A DNA stretch of 64,000 bases from Lactifluus volemus (GCA_022376515.1 WTXI01000130.1:40056-104055), one strand, 5' to 3'; positions 7,677-21,744 are shown, counted from the first letter of the stretch. The notes: generated from the letters alone by a model not told the origin. Made by a program: numbers and translations.

Positions 7677-10600
7677 TGTGCCTTCAATCGAGTGCCCAGA
7701 TTTCTTAGACTGATGATATACTTTTCTCTCTCTTGAACTTGTCGCCTTCCTACAGTAGGAGAGCGGCTCACCGGAGCTGTATCTGGCTTGGACAGTCCGG
7801 ACATCTCCGTCACAAACAACGTAAATAACGTAAAGCGTACCGTGAGGGAACACCTCACGAGGTCTTCGTTACTCAACCATTCGCCCGTTACCTTCGCACT
7901 ACATGTAAACTCCATCGGCGTGAGGATTCCGTCTACTCGTAGTCGGAACATTCGAGTTGTGTCTGTGCGGTTCAAATTCATCGATGGATTCAATATCCGA
8001 ACTTCAAGCTATAGGTTTCTACTGAGTAATCCATGGTTATCGCCGACGGACTGACTTGAAAATCTTCCCCCCCGTCCCACTTCTATGTCGCGCGGTGAGT
8101 GTTATATAGGTCCGTCGTCTCTGTCGAGTTAGACACTCACTCGGGTAAAATTGCATTTATCCTTTTTATTCTCCCAAAGGTCTCAGCCCCGTGTTCTTTG
8201 TCTGGGGTGGATCATGACTGTCGAAAAATCTTTGCCCGTTCGTGGATATCATACGCACCACATCCCCGTTCTGATCCCCCGTGTCCCCTACTCAACCTTC
8301 CTCTCTCAATGCTCAATTCGATTGGTCGGGGTGTGTGCGCTCGAAGTATGGCTACAGTAAGACCAGACCCTGTGTCTGTTCCTGTGCCAAGAAAAACGCC
8401 AGCCTGCCATTCGTACGCTCGACCTTTCTTTATTACTCCCTTTTTGTAATTGGCCGTACTGTTGAGGTCGTTTCACTACACATTGACTCTCCCCCAGGTT
8501 TCCCAAGTACCTCTTAGTTGTGCCAACGGCCCGCAGAACCACGATCGTCGACATTATGCCGCTCTGCGGGTCGTGTTCTGGGTTCTGCTATGCGATACTA
8601 TCCTTGAGTCATGGCTACCCTAACTTCAGAGGCGTATATGCAATCCCAATTCCTTGCTCCCGGGTTTCGTTCGAGCATTCATCAAGCAGAGTACTTATTT
8701 CTCTTCTGGATACCTCTCGCAGGGAAGCTTCGACAAGCCCAGACCACCCAGCATCCCTGCCATAAGCTAGACAACCACCGCAGTTTATCCATTAGTAATA
8801 GACAATTTCAAACGTCCCGGGCTCGGAAACAGCCTCTGGAAGACTCGTCAAGGGTGCGCTTACCATAAGCCTAATTATCACGACGAATCACGTATGCGCG
8901 TCCAAGGTTTGTTGGCGGCAGATGCCGAATCCACAGAGCGCATGTGTTGTGCGCCTAAATGACTTGTCGAAATTAAAACGCTGCTGGCGTCAATCGGGGC
9001 CCTGAACATCCTCATGTCATGAGACCTGCCAGTGGTCAGCTTTACCATGCCCCCAACTTTCACTCCACTCAGTTGCGCGGACGCTGTCGGCCTCAATTCT
9101 GGCTATGAAGTGCAGTCACGCCTGTGTAGCTTAGCCTAAGTGCCTCCGTACCGCATTTCCGTAACTATCTATCATCCCCACAGTACGGTCATGTGTGGTG
9201 GTAGTACGAGGAAGAGGGCTCTGTGGACTCGGAGCCGCCTCGGCCAGACCTGCGGTACGTGGATGGACGCCGGAGTCTGTCTCTGCCCAAGCTGTCAAGT
9301 TCCTGGTGACCGTAAGGAGAATGGGGGTTGTTGCCTCTCGCCACTGCATGACGGATCAACTGGTGGATCAACATCGAGATCATAAAAAGGTGGTTAGCTG
9401 CTTCATGCAGAGTGATTGGAGTCGTTGTCTTCCCATGAGACCTTATCCGAGGTGATCAGGGCCTGGCGCCATCGCCAAGCCCGAACTCCCCGAACAAAAA
9501 CATCAGCCAGCTTTCCAAAATAAGTAACATAAACGTCCCAACATGGCCTGACAGCCACACTTTCCGCCGTCTTGGCGTGTTGAGGATATCCGGAATCCAG
9601 GACACCCACGTCGCCACCATTTTCGGAGTTATGCATATGCGAATTGCTATATATGCACAGGTTTGGGCGCCAGGTAGCATGCCCGCCAGACGGCCACGCT
9701 GCCTCGCCAACTGGAGGTTTGATTGGACTGGGCTATAGTCATTGAATGCATTCGCAATTCGAACCTTTGGTACTTTACTTAAACTTTCGCCGGCACCCAC
9801 GGGATCAGGATGATTGTTTGCTCGCGGCTGTCGCCGAGGGACAGCCTTGTTCGATCGGTGCAATGTAGTAGTGTTCTCAGAAGTCAGTCAATTCTACTAG
9901 GAGCGACGCCATGAGGGCCGGGGAAACTTGTTGAATGTATCACGTTCCCCCACTTCTTCTTGGTCTGAAATTTCTTGAAGCACTGGCGTGTTTCTGCACC
10001 TGTTGTACTGAACACGGATATGCGTGGCGGCCAGATTCGCCAGGGCTCGAAGAAGCCAGTCGCCTTGTTTAGTCCAAGGATGTGGTTAAACCTCTTCTGT
10101 CGCGTTAGCTATGAACCGGACTATGTTTCGTAACCAGTGCCTGCACGAACGATACACATGACACGGGGGCAATCGGGGCAACCACTGCTGCAAGGTTACC
10201 GCCGACGTCAGCGCTAAGTATCTTTCCACCGCCGTAACTTAATGATTCAAATATCATCTATGGGACGATCGACGTTAGATATATCCAAATTTGTGACAAA
10301 GTGGAGTAAGGGAAACGAAACAGGAGGGGCGAAATTGTATACAAATGATCTAACGCTTTCGGAAAATTACCGTGGCAGGACACACGCCTCCTGTACATCT
10401 TGTGGAAGGTGGCGAGCCGAATACCAGTGTCATGTATAATGATCTCACTGGAGACTGGAGTTGGCCCGAACACGTGGGACTCGGGGAATCGCGCGCGCGC
10501 TCCTTTGCACTTGCGGCATTTTCCACGCAGATGCAAAAACCAGGGATTTGGCTCATTTCAAGCGCCAGCGATTTCATCCTCTGGCAGTGATATTTGTTGG

Positions 10601-11640
10601 CGCTTGATAAAGTCTAGGTGCTGCCACTTGGCTGTGCGACGACTGAGTTATTAATAAGATGACATTATCTTGAGTAGGCTAGTGCGTTCCGCATAGCAAA
10701 TTCAACTACAAATTGAAATACAAGCCTAGATTACTTTACTTAGAGGAAAATACAGAGTCGCTTGAAATTATGAGTAACTTATACTGGTACGATACCAGTA
10801 AATGTGAAAAATGGGGCTCTGTAAGAGCAGCAGCGATCGCATAACACTGATAAACAGTCGCGCAAGTCGAGACAATTCGTTGGGCGCTTATTGCTATTCG
10901 GGACCTGCCGTCGAAAAAATTTCCGCCGTCGTACCTCAATGACATGTAGATGGCCCAAGAAGTGCCCCTGAGCTGTCTACAGTGCAATTTTCGATGATTT
11001 CTTCAACCCACGGCCGCACTCTCTTGCCCTCTGGGGTTAGACAGCACCGTGGCATTTTCTGCCGGTGGACTCTGATTGGCAGGTAGCTCGCCTAAATGAC
11101 GGAGCGTCACATTTGTCTGTGCCGTGCTACACGTTCCGAGTCCACGACTTTGGAACCCTCACACGTCTGGATGGTGTGTCGCATCTTGTGACTTGAAAGC
11201 CATCGTGAATGGGTATCACCTGTCCTCCCTTCAAGTTGCTGTTTGTCTCGTTCGCTTTCCGTGTCTGTGGTTCTCCGAGGATGCGATTTCCATATTTTAG
11301 AGGAGAGTGATAACCCATGACAGTGGTCTACCCCGACGGTACGACGGGCATAGTGTTTATAGGGACCAGGCTGCTTGCTAATCTTTTTTTGTTACAGCTG
11401 ACCTAAATTTGGGGACACGGGCGTCAGATGAACTGACAGTCAGGGCCAGTCAGACGCCAGAAGTGAGATGATTGAGGGCAAAAGCCGGGACTCAGCGGCG
11501 CTTGTGAAAAACGGAGATGGCCGCGGTCAGCTGCCTGTGCGCAGTGGTGCCAACCAGCGCTCTGATCCATGCTCAGCATCCTGCTGCCATCCGCGTGGGC
11601 CTTGTATTGGTGACGAAGATGTTGTCTCAAATTTAAAGTA
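7677..11640. other. Outer part of the left arm, no supported gene
   Basis: About 4 kb with only short frames in all directions. Frames that look long in one arm (for instance around 8100-8450 or 9456-9863 on the minus strand) are broken or changed by indels in the other arm, which argues against conserved coding. A TATATAGG box occurs at about 8102. I see no RNA gene here. It may hold decayed genes that I could not recognise. Confidence 0.5.
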
Positions 11641-11642
11641 TC

Positions 11643-11731
11643 GCCATGTTGTCGGTTTCAAAGGACACAGGAACGGTATCGTCTGAAATTCTAAGTACTG
11701 CCCCTGCCGTCATGTTGTCGGTTTTAAAGGG
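11643..11731 (+). promoter_or_regulatory. Repeated CATGTTGTCGG motif upstream of the small membrane protein gene
   Basis: Two copies of a motif reading approximately CCATGTTGTCGGTTTAAAGG lie at about 11644-11664 and 11710-11730, roughly 100-190 bases before the ATG of the small membrane protein gene. The same pair with similar spacing occurs upstream of the mirror gene (about 21847-21866 and 21910-21930), although the surrounding sequence has diverged. It could be a regulatory site or a short tandem duplication. Confidence 0.35.
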
Positions 11732-11827
11732 CATCCGTCCCACTTTCCCATAAGAATCCCATGCACCTTCACCCTTTGTCTAATACCCCTCCACCTCACC
11801 CCTTAATTCTTTTTAACATACTGTGAC

Positions 11828-12267
11828 ATGACTACGCCAATTGCTACCACGCAGTCCAACCCTGCCGTCACTTCATCCATCACAAAATGGATGCTCGCTG
11901 GTTCTGGAGGTATACTTGCCGCCCCGTGCTGGCTGCTTCGCCAAGGCTGACTCGCATTTGATTACTTTCAGTACTTTTCCTCGTCGCCATGTGCACCTTC
12001 TTACACCTCGCCTGCCGCCGCAAAGCAGAGAGGGCACCGTCATCGGAGGAAGGTCGAGCTCGGCCGTCGCCACCGCGTGTCCACCCACCAAGGACGAAAG
12101 TTTCCCTTCCCGCGTCGGGCGTGCACAGAAGCCATGTTTGCCGGAAAGGCTCACCATCTCACAAGTTAGCGCCGTCAGCTTCGAGCTCGATGCATGCCCA
12201 GGCCCAGGCCCTGGCTCTGGGGAATACTGCACCTTACAGTGGTCCCGGTTCAGAGATCGAGAAATAG
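11828..12267 (+). CDS. Small single-pass membrane protein, left copy
   Basis: Two exons: 11828-11909 and 11972-12267, joined over a 62-base GT-AG intron (donor GTATAC, acceptor TTTCAG), giving 125 residues. The N-terminus is polar and Thr/Ser-rich. The splice junction falls inside a hydrophobic segment (about residues 21-40, including VLFLVAMCTFLHLA) followed by a basic cluster (CRRKAER). The rest is Pro/Ser-rich and probably disordered. The mirror gene at 21308-21744 keeps the same intron position, reading frame and ends, and differs by in-frame indels and conservative changes. I do not recognise the family. Topology suggests N-terminus outside and a cytoplasmic tail. Confidence 0.65.
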
Positions 12268-12531
12268 TTGTACTTGTAGATTTGTTAATTCGACGAGATT
12301 GACGTTGAATGATTAGATTAGATAAATAAATCGTGAAAAAAGCGACTGCTTTATCTGGGAATATTTGTCATCCTTGATGGCGTGGAAGTTAGGGTTAAGG
12401 TTAAAGTCCACAGTCACCGTCGCCGTCATTACTCTTGACTCTCTCAGCGACGGATCCCTAATCCTTTCACCTTTTCCTATAGCACAACGATATACCAATC
12501 TTATCCGTTAGTAAGATCTGCTGTGTGAACG

Positions 12532-14126
12532 ATGGCTATGTCTCCTACCACTAAGAAAGCCATCATTGACGGTGAGTGAGTTCAGAGTTATCGAGAGCTC
12601 CCATCACACGCTTATGTTTCTGGATAGTGGCACTATTCCTGGCATCACAGGTGAGTCAAGGCCCATATGAATGGAAGTAGAGATCTTACAAGAGTCTTGT
12701 AGGCGGCTGCCTGGTATACCATTAACGTCAGTTTCACTTCTCATTCGTAAATTGAGGCTTCATTGATGTTTGTAGTGGCTGATTAATTCATATAGACATG
12801 AGGCACCCAAGGAAGTCAAGGCGAAACCGATGGAAGCGCTAAAGAGGCTAGGACACGAGAAACTGAAATTGGATGAATACGAAAGTACGTTCACGTATTT
12901 TGCTTACGCTTGTTACGAACTTACCATATTTTTCCAGAACGAATCGCATCTGAGGTGGTCCATCCAGACGATATTGATGTTACCTTCTCGGGTATGCCTT
13001 GCATCTGAACATTTTTGGCACGTCTTCACCTCGACTGCGCATGGTAGAAATCGGAGGCCTAGAAGATATCATATCTTCGTTACAGGAAACCGTCATCATC
13101 CCGCTCTATTTCGTTCATCAGCTTCCTTACTAGCAGCACCCAAGGGTGTGCTTCTTTATGGGCCGCCCGGGTGTGGTAAAACGATGCTCGCCAAAGCCCT
13201 CGCGAAGGAGTCTGGCGCCACCTTCATCAACATTGCGGCATCCGTCTTGACAAATAAATGGTTTGGCGAGTCGAATAAGCTAGTCGCAGGATTGTTCAGC
13301 TTAGCGCGGAAGACGCAGCCTAGCATTATCTTCATAGATGAGATCGACTCTTTCCTACGTGAGCGGAGTAAAGGTGACCACGAAGTCACCGCAATGATGA
13401 AGGCAGAATTCATGACGTATGTTCATCCTCTCTGAATATGGTACCTGTTTCTTGATGTTCATTTCAGCCTATGGGATGGCCTTCTCTCGGGCTCAGATCG
13501 GATATTAGTCCTGGGTGCCACGAACAGGATTCAAGATATCGATTCAGCATTCCTTAGGCGAATGCCAAGCCAATTTACTCTCCCCTTGCCTGATGCCGCG
13601 CAGCGCGAGAAGATACTTTCATTGGTAAGTCGAATTCCGTGTACCTTTTTGAATTCTTGTAGGGCATATTACAGAACCCGAAGCTTTCTCCGGCAACGCT
13701 CTATTCCATTCCCCCTCACTCCTCACTATCACTACACCTATACTTTGTATGACTAACTGGCATTCATCCCAGATGCTCAGAGATGTACCCCTTTCCCTCA
13801 ACTTTCCTATGCGACTTTTGGTCGAGTATTCTAAGGAAAATCTGGATCGGATTTAAAGGAACTATGTCGAAATGCCGCAATGTTACCTGTCCGTGAGCTT
13901 GTCCGCAAGGCTCATGGGGACGTCGCCCAGCTTGCGCGTGGTCAAGGAGTACGTTCCTTTTTTTTTCACTCGGTTGATTCATTTGTTCTTACATGTCCCG
14001 CCACAGGCCTTCGATCTGCGTCCGCTCACGTTTGAGGACTTCTTTGAACCAGACGACATCTCGACGCCTGTTAACGTTAGGCTAAGCCAAAGTATAGAGC
14101 CATTGAATCGATCTATACATAGATGA
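12532..14126 (+). pseudogene. Msp1/ATAD1-type AAA ATPase, left copy, frameshifted
   Basis: Same 9-exon structure as the intact mirror gene at 19474-21053. It keeps the N-terminal membrane-segment exons, Walker A (GPPGCGKT) and Walker B ([10 protein letters not shown]). Compared with the mirror copy it has a 13-bp deletion between two CCCGCT repeats at about 13100-13105, upstream of the ATPase core, and a one-G deletion at about 13835 in the exon that begins MLRDVP. Both break the frame, so a full-length protein cannot be made. Exon 6, including synonymous sites, is practically identical to the right copy, so the damage is recent or the exon has been converted. Confidence 0.85.
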
Positions 14127-14168
14127 TGCTTTACGCGTACTTTACTCGGAACTAATGTGCTTGTCGCC

Positions 14169-14528
14169 ATGTGGTGTGCCCGCACTCGCCTCTGCCAGGC
14201 TAATTCATCTGTGACACCCCTTACGCAAACGGGTAAGCTTTCATGTCATTCAGTTCCCGGCGAAGACTATGTGATTGGTAAAAACGTAGCAAATGCAAGA
14301 GCAAATGCAACAGATTTGCCTCGATCTCGGTTTCTTGACAACCTGGCGGAGGCCCTTTGGGAGGCAATCAAATACTTCTGCTTGGCCAGTACAAAGCACC
14401 TGCAGCTTTCCCCCAGGGAAAAGCAGCATGACCTTGCTTGGATGCACGGAAGGCATCAAATGTTCATCGCGAGGCGATCTCTGGATTATGCGCTCCTAGG
14501 AACACGTGGTCGAACACGTGACAAATGA
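14169..14528 (+). other. Conserved open frame downstream of Msp1 (uncertain)
   Basis: A 119-codon frame starting 43 bases after the Msp1 stop. It stays open in the mirror copy (19057-19416 on minus) with only about four amino-acid changes. The antisense frame is also open in both arms. No domain is recognised. It may be just the Msp1 3' UTR, preserved because the inner part of the arms is nearly identical. It ends in a repeated CACGTG-like sequence (about 14500-14520). Confidence 0.25.
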
Positions 14529-14557
14529 CGTAATGTAGCCAGCACACACATGAGCTA

Positions 14558-15216
14558 CTGTACAACGAGAAAACCAACGGGAATATTACCGAGCATCCTC
14601 TCCTCGCCGAGTTCGCGCCTTGCAAATCTGCGAATAATGTTCTTGTTACACTTCACCTGCAAGACCAGGCTATCTGTGCAAGTGGCTCCGAGAGTCTGAC
14701 AAAGTGGCTCGCGTCAACGGTACATGTTCTATGCGCTTCTTTTGTCATTCATTGGTCAGGGCAACGGCCTCGTGAGTAGTGTCATCTTCTTCTTTTGGAA
14801 CCGGCTATGTTCCCGCCAGCAAACGCGATTTTTTTTTTAACCGCTGGAATTAGAGCTCTCCTCTTCGTTGGTCGGTGCGATCATGACAAAAGAGGTCAAG
14901 TAACCAGCAGCAAGTGAGTTTTTCCTTGCAAGGTATATCACGATTGACTTGAATTACGTTCCTTCAGTGAGATATTTGAAAACCCTGGCTGGGAACCGAA
15001 AAATCGACCACGCGGTGCTACAAAAATTGAATACACTGACGCGGGAGGAGGCCCGGATGGCCATTTTGTACTAGCTGTTGTCCCTTGCGGAGTTCAGGCA
15101 TCTTTTATAGGAAACCAGCTTCGCGAGAATCTTTGGACATCGCTTTCTCATCCGGATGAGCGTGTTGACAGGGACAACATCAAAACCGTTCCACTGCCGC
15201 TCCTCCACATATCAGG
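14558..15216 (+). pseudogene. Decayed STAND (NLR-like) gene with the NACHT part deleted
   Basis: From 14560 it matches the Goodbye-type N-terminal domain of the STAND gene at 33158, beginning at the EKTNGNITEH segment; the first ~25 codons are missing. The frame breaks near 14740. It continues at about 14880-15085 through the part reading TLTREEARMA, then jumps near 15160 from the NQLRENLWTSLS segment straight to DERVDRDNIKTVPL, which in the intact gene lies after the NACHT domain. So an internal deletion removed the NTPase. The left end joins the inverted-repeat arm over the bases TAC. The first part has an inverted copy at 26325-26540. Confidence 0.75.
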
Positions 15217-15797
15217 TGCTTTTTGTGTATATAACTCTTTAATAGATCCACATCTACCTCCTACTAGTACAGGTGTCTATATCTTTCACACGGCACAAAC
15301 TCGAGAAGGATTTTCAAAAATTCAAAAGCCTACTCTCCACGATAGCTCAAAATTCTTTTGCGGGGCCTGAATGAGGTAGTAACCCGGCGACACGACTGAT
15401 TTTGGTAGATCTCATTCCTTCACCTGTGTTCAAGTTCTTACGACTTGCTCACCCTGTGTCGACAACCAGCAGAATCGGTAAGCGACTACCTTATTAATTA
15501 GAAAGTCGAGAACCTGATACTCATATGAGGCAAGTAGGTGACTGGCTTGGATGAACGAGCGAGTCAAGTCGGATAGAAACCGTGGCGTGTCCGATTTCTT
15601 CGGGTTTCTATGCATCTTCACGATCTTCCATCGATTCGGATACAGTATTTGCGTTTCCTTACTTAGGCTGATGAACGTACCGCATTTCTGGTTGCGCATG
15701 CCAACGTCGTACTACTTAAACGTCCCTGCTTCCTCCCAGTATTCTATCCCGTCGCTTTACCTTCTGAGCTACAGCTCTCATCCAGCCCTCCTCAAGA
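15217..15797. other. Spacer before carboxylesterase 1
   Basis: No coding feature seen. It probably contains the promoter of the downstream esterase; the last ~120 bases are pyrimidine-rich (15720-15795), a usual feature before fungal start codons. Confidence 0.4.
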
Positions 15798-18197
<2,400 letters not shown>

Positions 18198-18293
18198 GTT
18201 TGATAAGGAGAGTGTAAGGGAAATAGGCGAAGGAAGGCAAGGGGAAATGATGAGAGGGGAGCACGAAGAGAGGAGAGAGGACAACCAGATTAC

Positions 18294-18709
18294 TTGGAGT
18301 CTCGTGTTCGTACGTTTATCAATAAAGGCAATGCCGAAGTCGATCCTCGAACCGCCAATGGTCTGACTCCATTGCACCTAGCGGCTTCCTCGGGACATTG
18401 CGAGCTAGTTCGAATGTTATTCGAGCACAATGCCGAAACTAACACGCAAGACAAGAACGGTTCGACAGCGCTGCACCGAGCGGCATCTTGACATTGTGCA
18501 ATTACTACTGGAGAATGACGCGTTCGTGCACGTGTGCGACAATTCCGGCCACATTCCATTCGATCGAGCTCTAGCTGAAGGGGAAAGAGATTGCACGATT
18601 CTTTTCTCAGTTTGTATCCAAGAAACAGTAGTACGATATCTGTGTGTAGGCCCAGATAGACCAATTGTTCGCGAAGAGTCTTTGATCGACCAGACAAATT
18701 GGCAGTAGC
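18294..18709 (+). pseudogene. Ankyrin-repeat fragment of a STAND gene
   Basis: Two to three ankyrin repeats are readable (NGLTPLHLAASSGHCELV, NGSTALHRAAS, then HLDIVQLLLENDAFVH in another frame). The frame changes at about 18480-18490, so the piece is broken. It resembles the last repeats of the STAND gene at 40760-42092 and probably belonged with the decayed STAND fragment at 14558, now separated by the esterase. Confidence 0.65.
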
Positions 18710-19027
18710 GAGAATACCGGAAGATCAAAACGCGAGATTTGACACCACGTTCCAGAAATTCCCGGTGAAACAAATGAGGAGACCACATGAGTCAAGGGAA
18801 GATAGGTTGACTCGGATATGAGAGGTGCTTGATGCGTGCGACGAGTTAGTGCCGACTTTGCAGCTTACGTTGAGTAAAGGATGTCCTCAAATGGGCGGCC
18901 AATTTTGGGCTTTCACGCCTCTTATTTTTCTACCGTGGCCGTAAACGTAGATTCTCATCTCGGATGAATCACCTTCAAAAGAAAAATAAGGATAGCCATG
19001 AGTAACTGTAAATGAGAAGATCTGTAC
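18710..19027. other. Spacer end next to right arm
   Basis: About 320 bases with nothing recognisable. It ends at the TGAGCTA boundary of the inverted repeat. Confidence 0.4.
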
Positions 19028-19473
19028 TAGCTCATGTGTGCGCTGGCTACATTACGTCATTTGTCACGTGTTCGACCACGTGTTCCTACGAGCGCATAAC
19101 CCAGAGATCGCCTCGCGATGAACATTTGATGCCTTCCATGCATCCAAGCAAGGTCATGCTGCTTTTCCCTGGGGAAAAGCTGCAGGTGCTTTGTGCTGGC
19201 CAAGCAGAAGTATTTGATTGCCTCCCAAAGGGCCTCCGCCAGGTTGTCAAGAAACCGAGATCGAGGCAAATCTGTTGCATTTGCTCTTGCATTTGCTACG
19301 TTTTTACCAATCACATAGTCTTCGCCGGGAACTGAATGACATGAAAGCTTACCCGTTTGCGTAAGGGGTGTCACAGATGAATTAGCCTGGCAGAGGCGAG
19401 TGCGGGCACACCACATGGCGACAAGCACATTATTTCCGAGTAAAGTACGCGTAAAGCATCATCTATGTATAGA

Positions 19474-21053
19474 TCAATCCAATGGCTCTATACTTTGGCT
19501 TAGCCTAACGTTAATAGGCGTCGAGATGTCGTCTGGTTCAAAGAAGTCCTCAAACGTGAGCGGACGGAGATCGAAGGCCTGTGGCGGGACATGTAAGAAC
19601 AAATGAATCAACCGAGTGAAAAAAAAAAGGAACGTACTCCTTGACCACGCGCAAGCTGGGCGACGTCCCCATGAGCCTTGCGGACAAGCTCACGGACAGG
19701 TAACATTGCGGCATTTCGACATAGCTCCTTTAAATCCGATCCAGATTTTCCCTTAGAATACTCGGCCAAAAGTCGCATAGGAAAGTTGGGGGAAAGGGGT
19801 ACATCTCTGAGCATCTGGGATGAATTCTAGTTAGTCATACAGAGTATAGGTGTAGTGAGGGGGAATGTGATAGAGCGTCGCAAGAGAAAGCTTCGAGTTC
19901 TGTACTATGCCCCACAAGAATTCAAGAAGGCACACGGAGTTCAACTTACCAATGAAAGTATTTTCTCGCGCTGTGCGGCATCAGGCAAGGGGAGTGTAAA
20001 TTGGCTTGGCATTCGCCTAAGGAATGCTGAATCGATATCTTGAATCCTGTTCGTGGCACCCAGGACTAATATCCGATCTGAGCCCGAGAGAAGGCCATCC
20101 CATAGGCTGAAATGAACATCAGAAACAGGTACCATATTCAAAGAGGTGAACATACGTCATGAATTCTGCCTTCATCATTGCGGTGACTTCGTGGTCACCT
20201 TTACTCCGCTCACGTAGGAAAGAGTCGATCTCATCTATGAAGATAATGCTAGGCTGCGTCTTCCGCGCTAAGCTGAACAATCCTGCGACTAGCTTATTCG
20301 ACTCGCCAAACCATTTATTTGTCAAGACGGATGCCGCAATGTTGATGAAGGTGGCGCCAGACTCCTTCGCGAGGGCTTTGGCGAGCATCGTTTTACCACA
20401 CCCGGGCGGCCCATAAAGAAGCACACCCTTGGGTGCTGCTAGTAAGGAAGATGATGAACGAAATAGAGCGGGATATAGCAGCGGGATGATGACGGTTTCC
20501 TGTAACGAAGATATGATATCTTCTAGGCCTCCGATTTCTACCATGCGCAGTCGAGGTGAAGACGTGCCAAAAATGTTCAGATGCAAGGCATACCCGAGAA
20601 GGTAACATCAATATCGTCTGGATGGACCACCTCAGATGCGATTCGTTCTGGAAAAATATGGGAAGTTCGTAACAAGCGTAAGCAAAATACGTGAACGTAC
20701 TTTCGTATTCATCCAATTTCAGTTTCTCGTGTCCTAGCCTCTTTAGCGCTTCCATCGGTTTCGCCTTGACTTCCTTGGGTGCCTCATGTCCATATGAATT
20801 AATCAGCCACTAGAAACATCAATGAAGCCTCAATTTACGAATGAGAAGTGAAACTGACGTTAATGGTATACCAGGCAGCTGCCTACAAGATTCTTGTAAG
20901 ATTTCTACTTCCATTCATATGGGCCTTGACTCACCTGTGATGCCAGGAATAGTGCCACTATCCAGAAACATAAGCGTGTGATGGGAGCTCTCGATAACTC
21001 TGAACCCACTCACCGTCAATGATGGCTTTCTTAGTGGTAGGAGACATAGCCAT
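19474..21053 (-). CDS. MSP1: Msp1/ATAD1-type AAA ATPase (mitochondrial outer-membrane extractase)
   Basis: Nine exons can be joined in frame from ATG 21053 to stop 19474-19476. The first three tiny exons give [20 protein letters not shown] and [12 protein letters not shown], a single N-terminal membrane span as in yeast Msp1. Then come a linker ([14 protein letters not shown]), [13 protein letters not shown], Walker [21 protein letters not shown], pore loop around NKWFGESNK, Walker [15 protein letters not shown], sensor GATNR, arginine finger region FLRRMP and the C-terminal helical lid. Length and order match the family. Msp1 pulls mislocalised tail-anchored proteins out of the mitochondrial outer membrane. 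All introns have GT-AG ends, e.g. a 56-base one ending GGTAG before EIGGLE. The mirror copy at 12532 is frameshifted, so this is probably the working gene of the pair. Confidence 0.88.
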
Positions 21054-21307
21054 CGTTCACACAGCAGATCTTACTAACGGATAAGATTGGTATATCGTTG
21101 TGCTATAGGAAAAGGTGAAAGGATTAGGGATCCGTCGCTGACAGAGTCAAAAGTAATGACGGCGACGGTGACTGTGGACTTTAACCTTAACCCTAACTTC
21201 CACGCCACCAAGAATGACAAATATTCCCGGATAAAGCAGTTGCTTTTTTCACAATTTATTTATCTAATCTTCCAAACGTCAATCTCGTAACAGATCTACG
21301 AGTACAA

Positions 21308-21744
21308 CTATTTTACAACCTCTGAACCGGAACTACTGGAAGGCGCAGCATTTCCCAGGGTCCGTGCCTGGGTATGCATCGAGCTCGAAGCTGATGGCGA
21401 TAACTTGTGAGACGGAGAGCCTTTCCGGCAAACATGGCTTCTGTGCACGCCCGACGCGGGAAGGGAAACTTTCGTCCTCGGTGGGTGGACACGCGGTGGC
21501 GACGGCCGAACTCTATCTTCCTCCGATGGTGATGCCCTCTCTGCTTTGCGGCGGCAGGCGAGGTGTAAGAAGGTGCACATGGCGATGAGGAAGAATACTG
21601 GAAGCAGTAATCAAATGTGAGTCAGCCTTGGAGAAGCAGCCAGCACGGGGCTGCGAGTATACCTCCAGAACCAGCGAGCATCCATTTTGTGATGGATGAA
21701 GTGACGGCAATGTTGGATTGCGTGGTAGCAATCGGCGTAGTCAT
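21308..21744 (-). CDS. Small single-pass membrane protein, right copy
   Basis: Exons 21744-21663 and 21597-21308 on the minus strand, joined over a GT-AG intron, give 123 residues. The layout is as in the left copy: polar N-terminus, hydrophobic span across the splice junction (VFFLIAMCTFLHLA), basic CRRKAER, then a Ser/Pro-rich tail. Differences from the left copy include an in-frame 6-base indel and several substitutions that keep hydrophobic or small residues, while the intron differs freely. This pattern suggests a real, constrained protein. No family recognised. It lies about 250 bases upstream of the Msp1 start and on the same strand. Confidence 0.65.

Larger units (their letters stand above)
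7672..14557 (+). repeat. Left arm of a ~6.9 kb inverted repeat
   Basis: This stretch is an inverted copy of 19028-25943. The match runs from the Gypsy insertion point to the shared TGAGCTA at 14551-14557 (19028-19034 on the other side). Identity is high at the inner end (Msp1 gene and its 3' flank, about 98-100% over stretches compared by eye) and clearly lower with many indels at the outer end. The arms carry the same two genes in mirror order. Confidence 0.93.

Noticed and set aside
9456..9863. 135-codon minus frame with some hydrophobic residues
   Set aside because: The mirror frame at 23577-24080 changes sequence and frame after about 100 codons; no known family.
12385..12410. TTAGGGTTAAGGTTAA telomere-like stretch (also near 21181-21197)
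   Set aside because: Only one full TTAGGG unit plus partial units, in both arms, without an array. Not evidence of an interstitial telomere.
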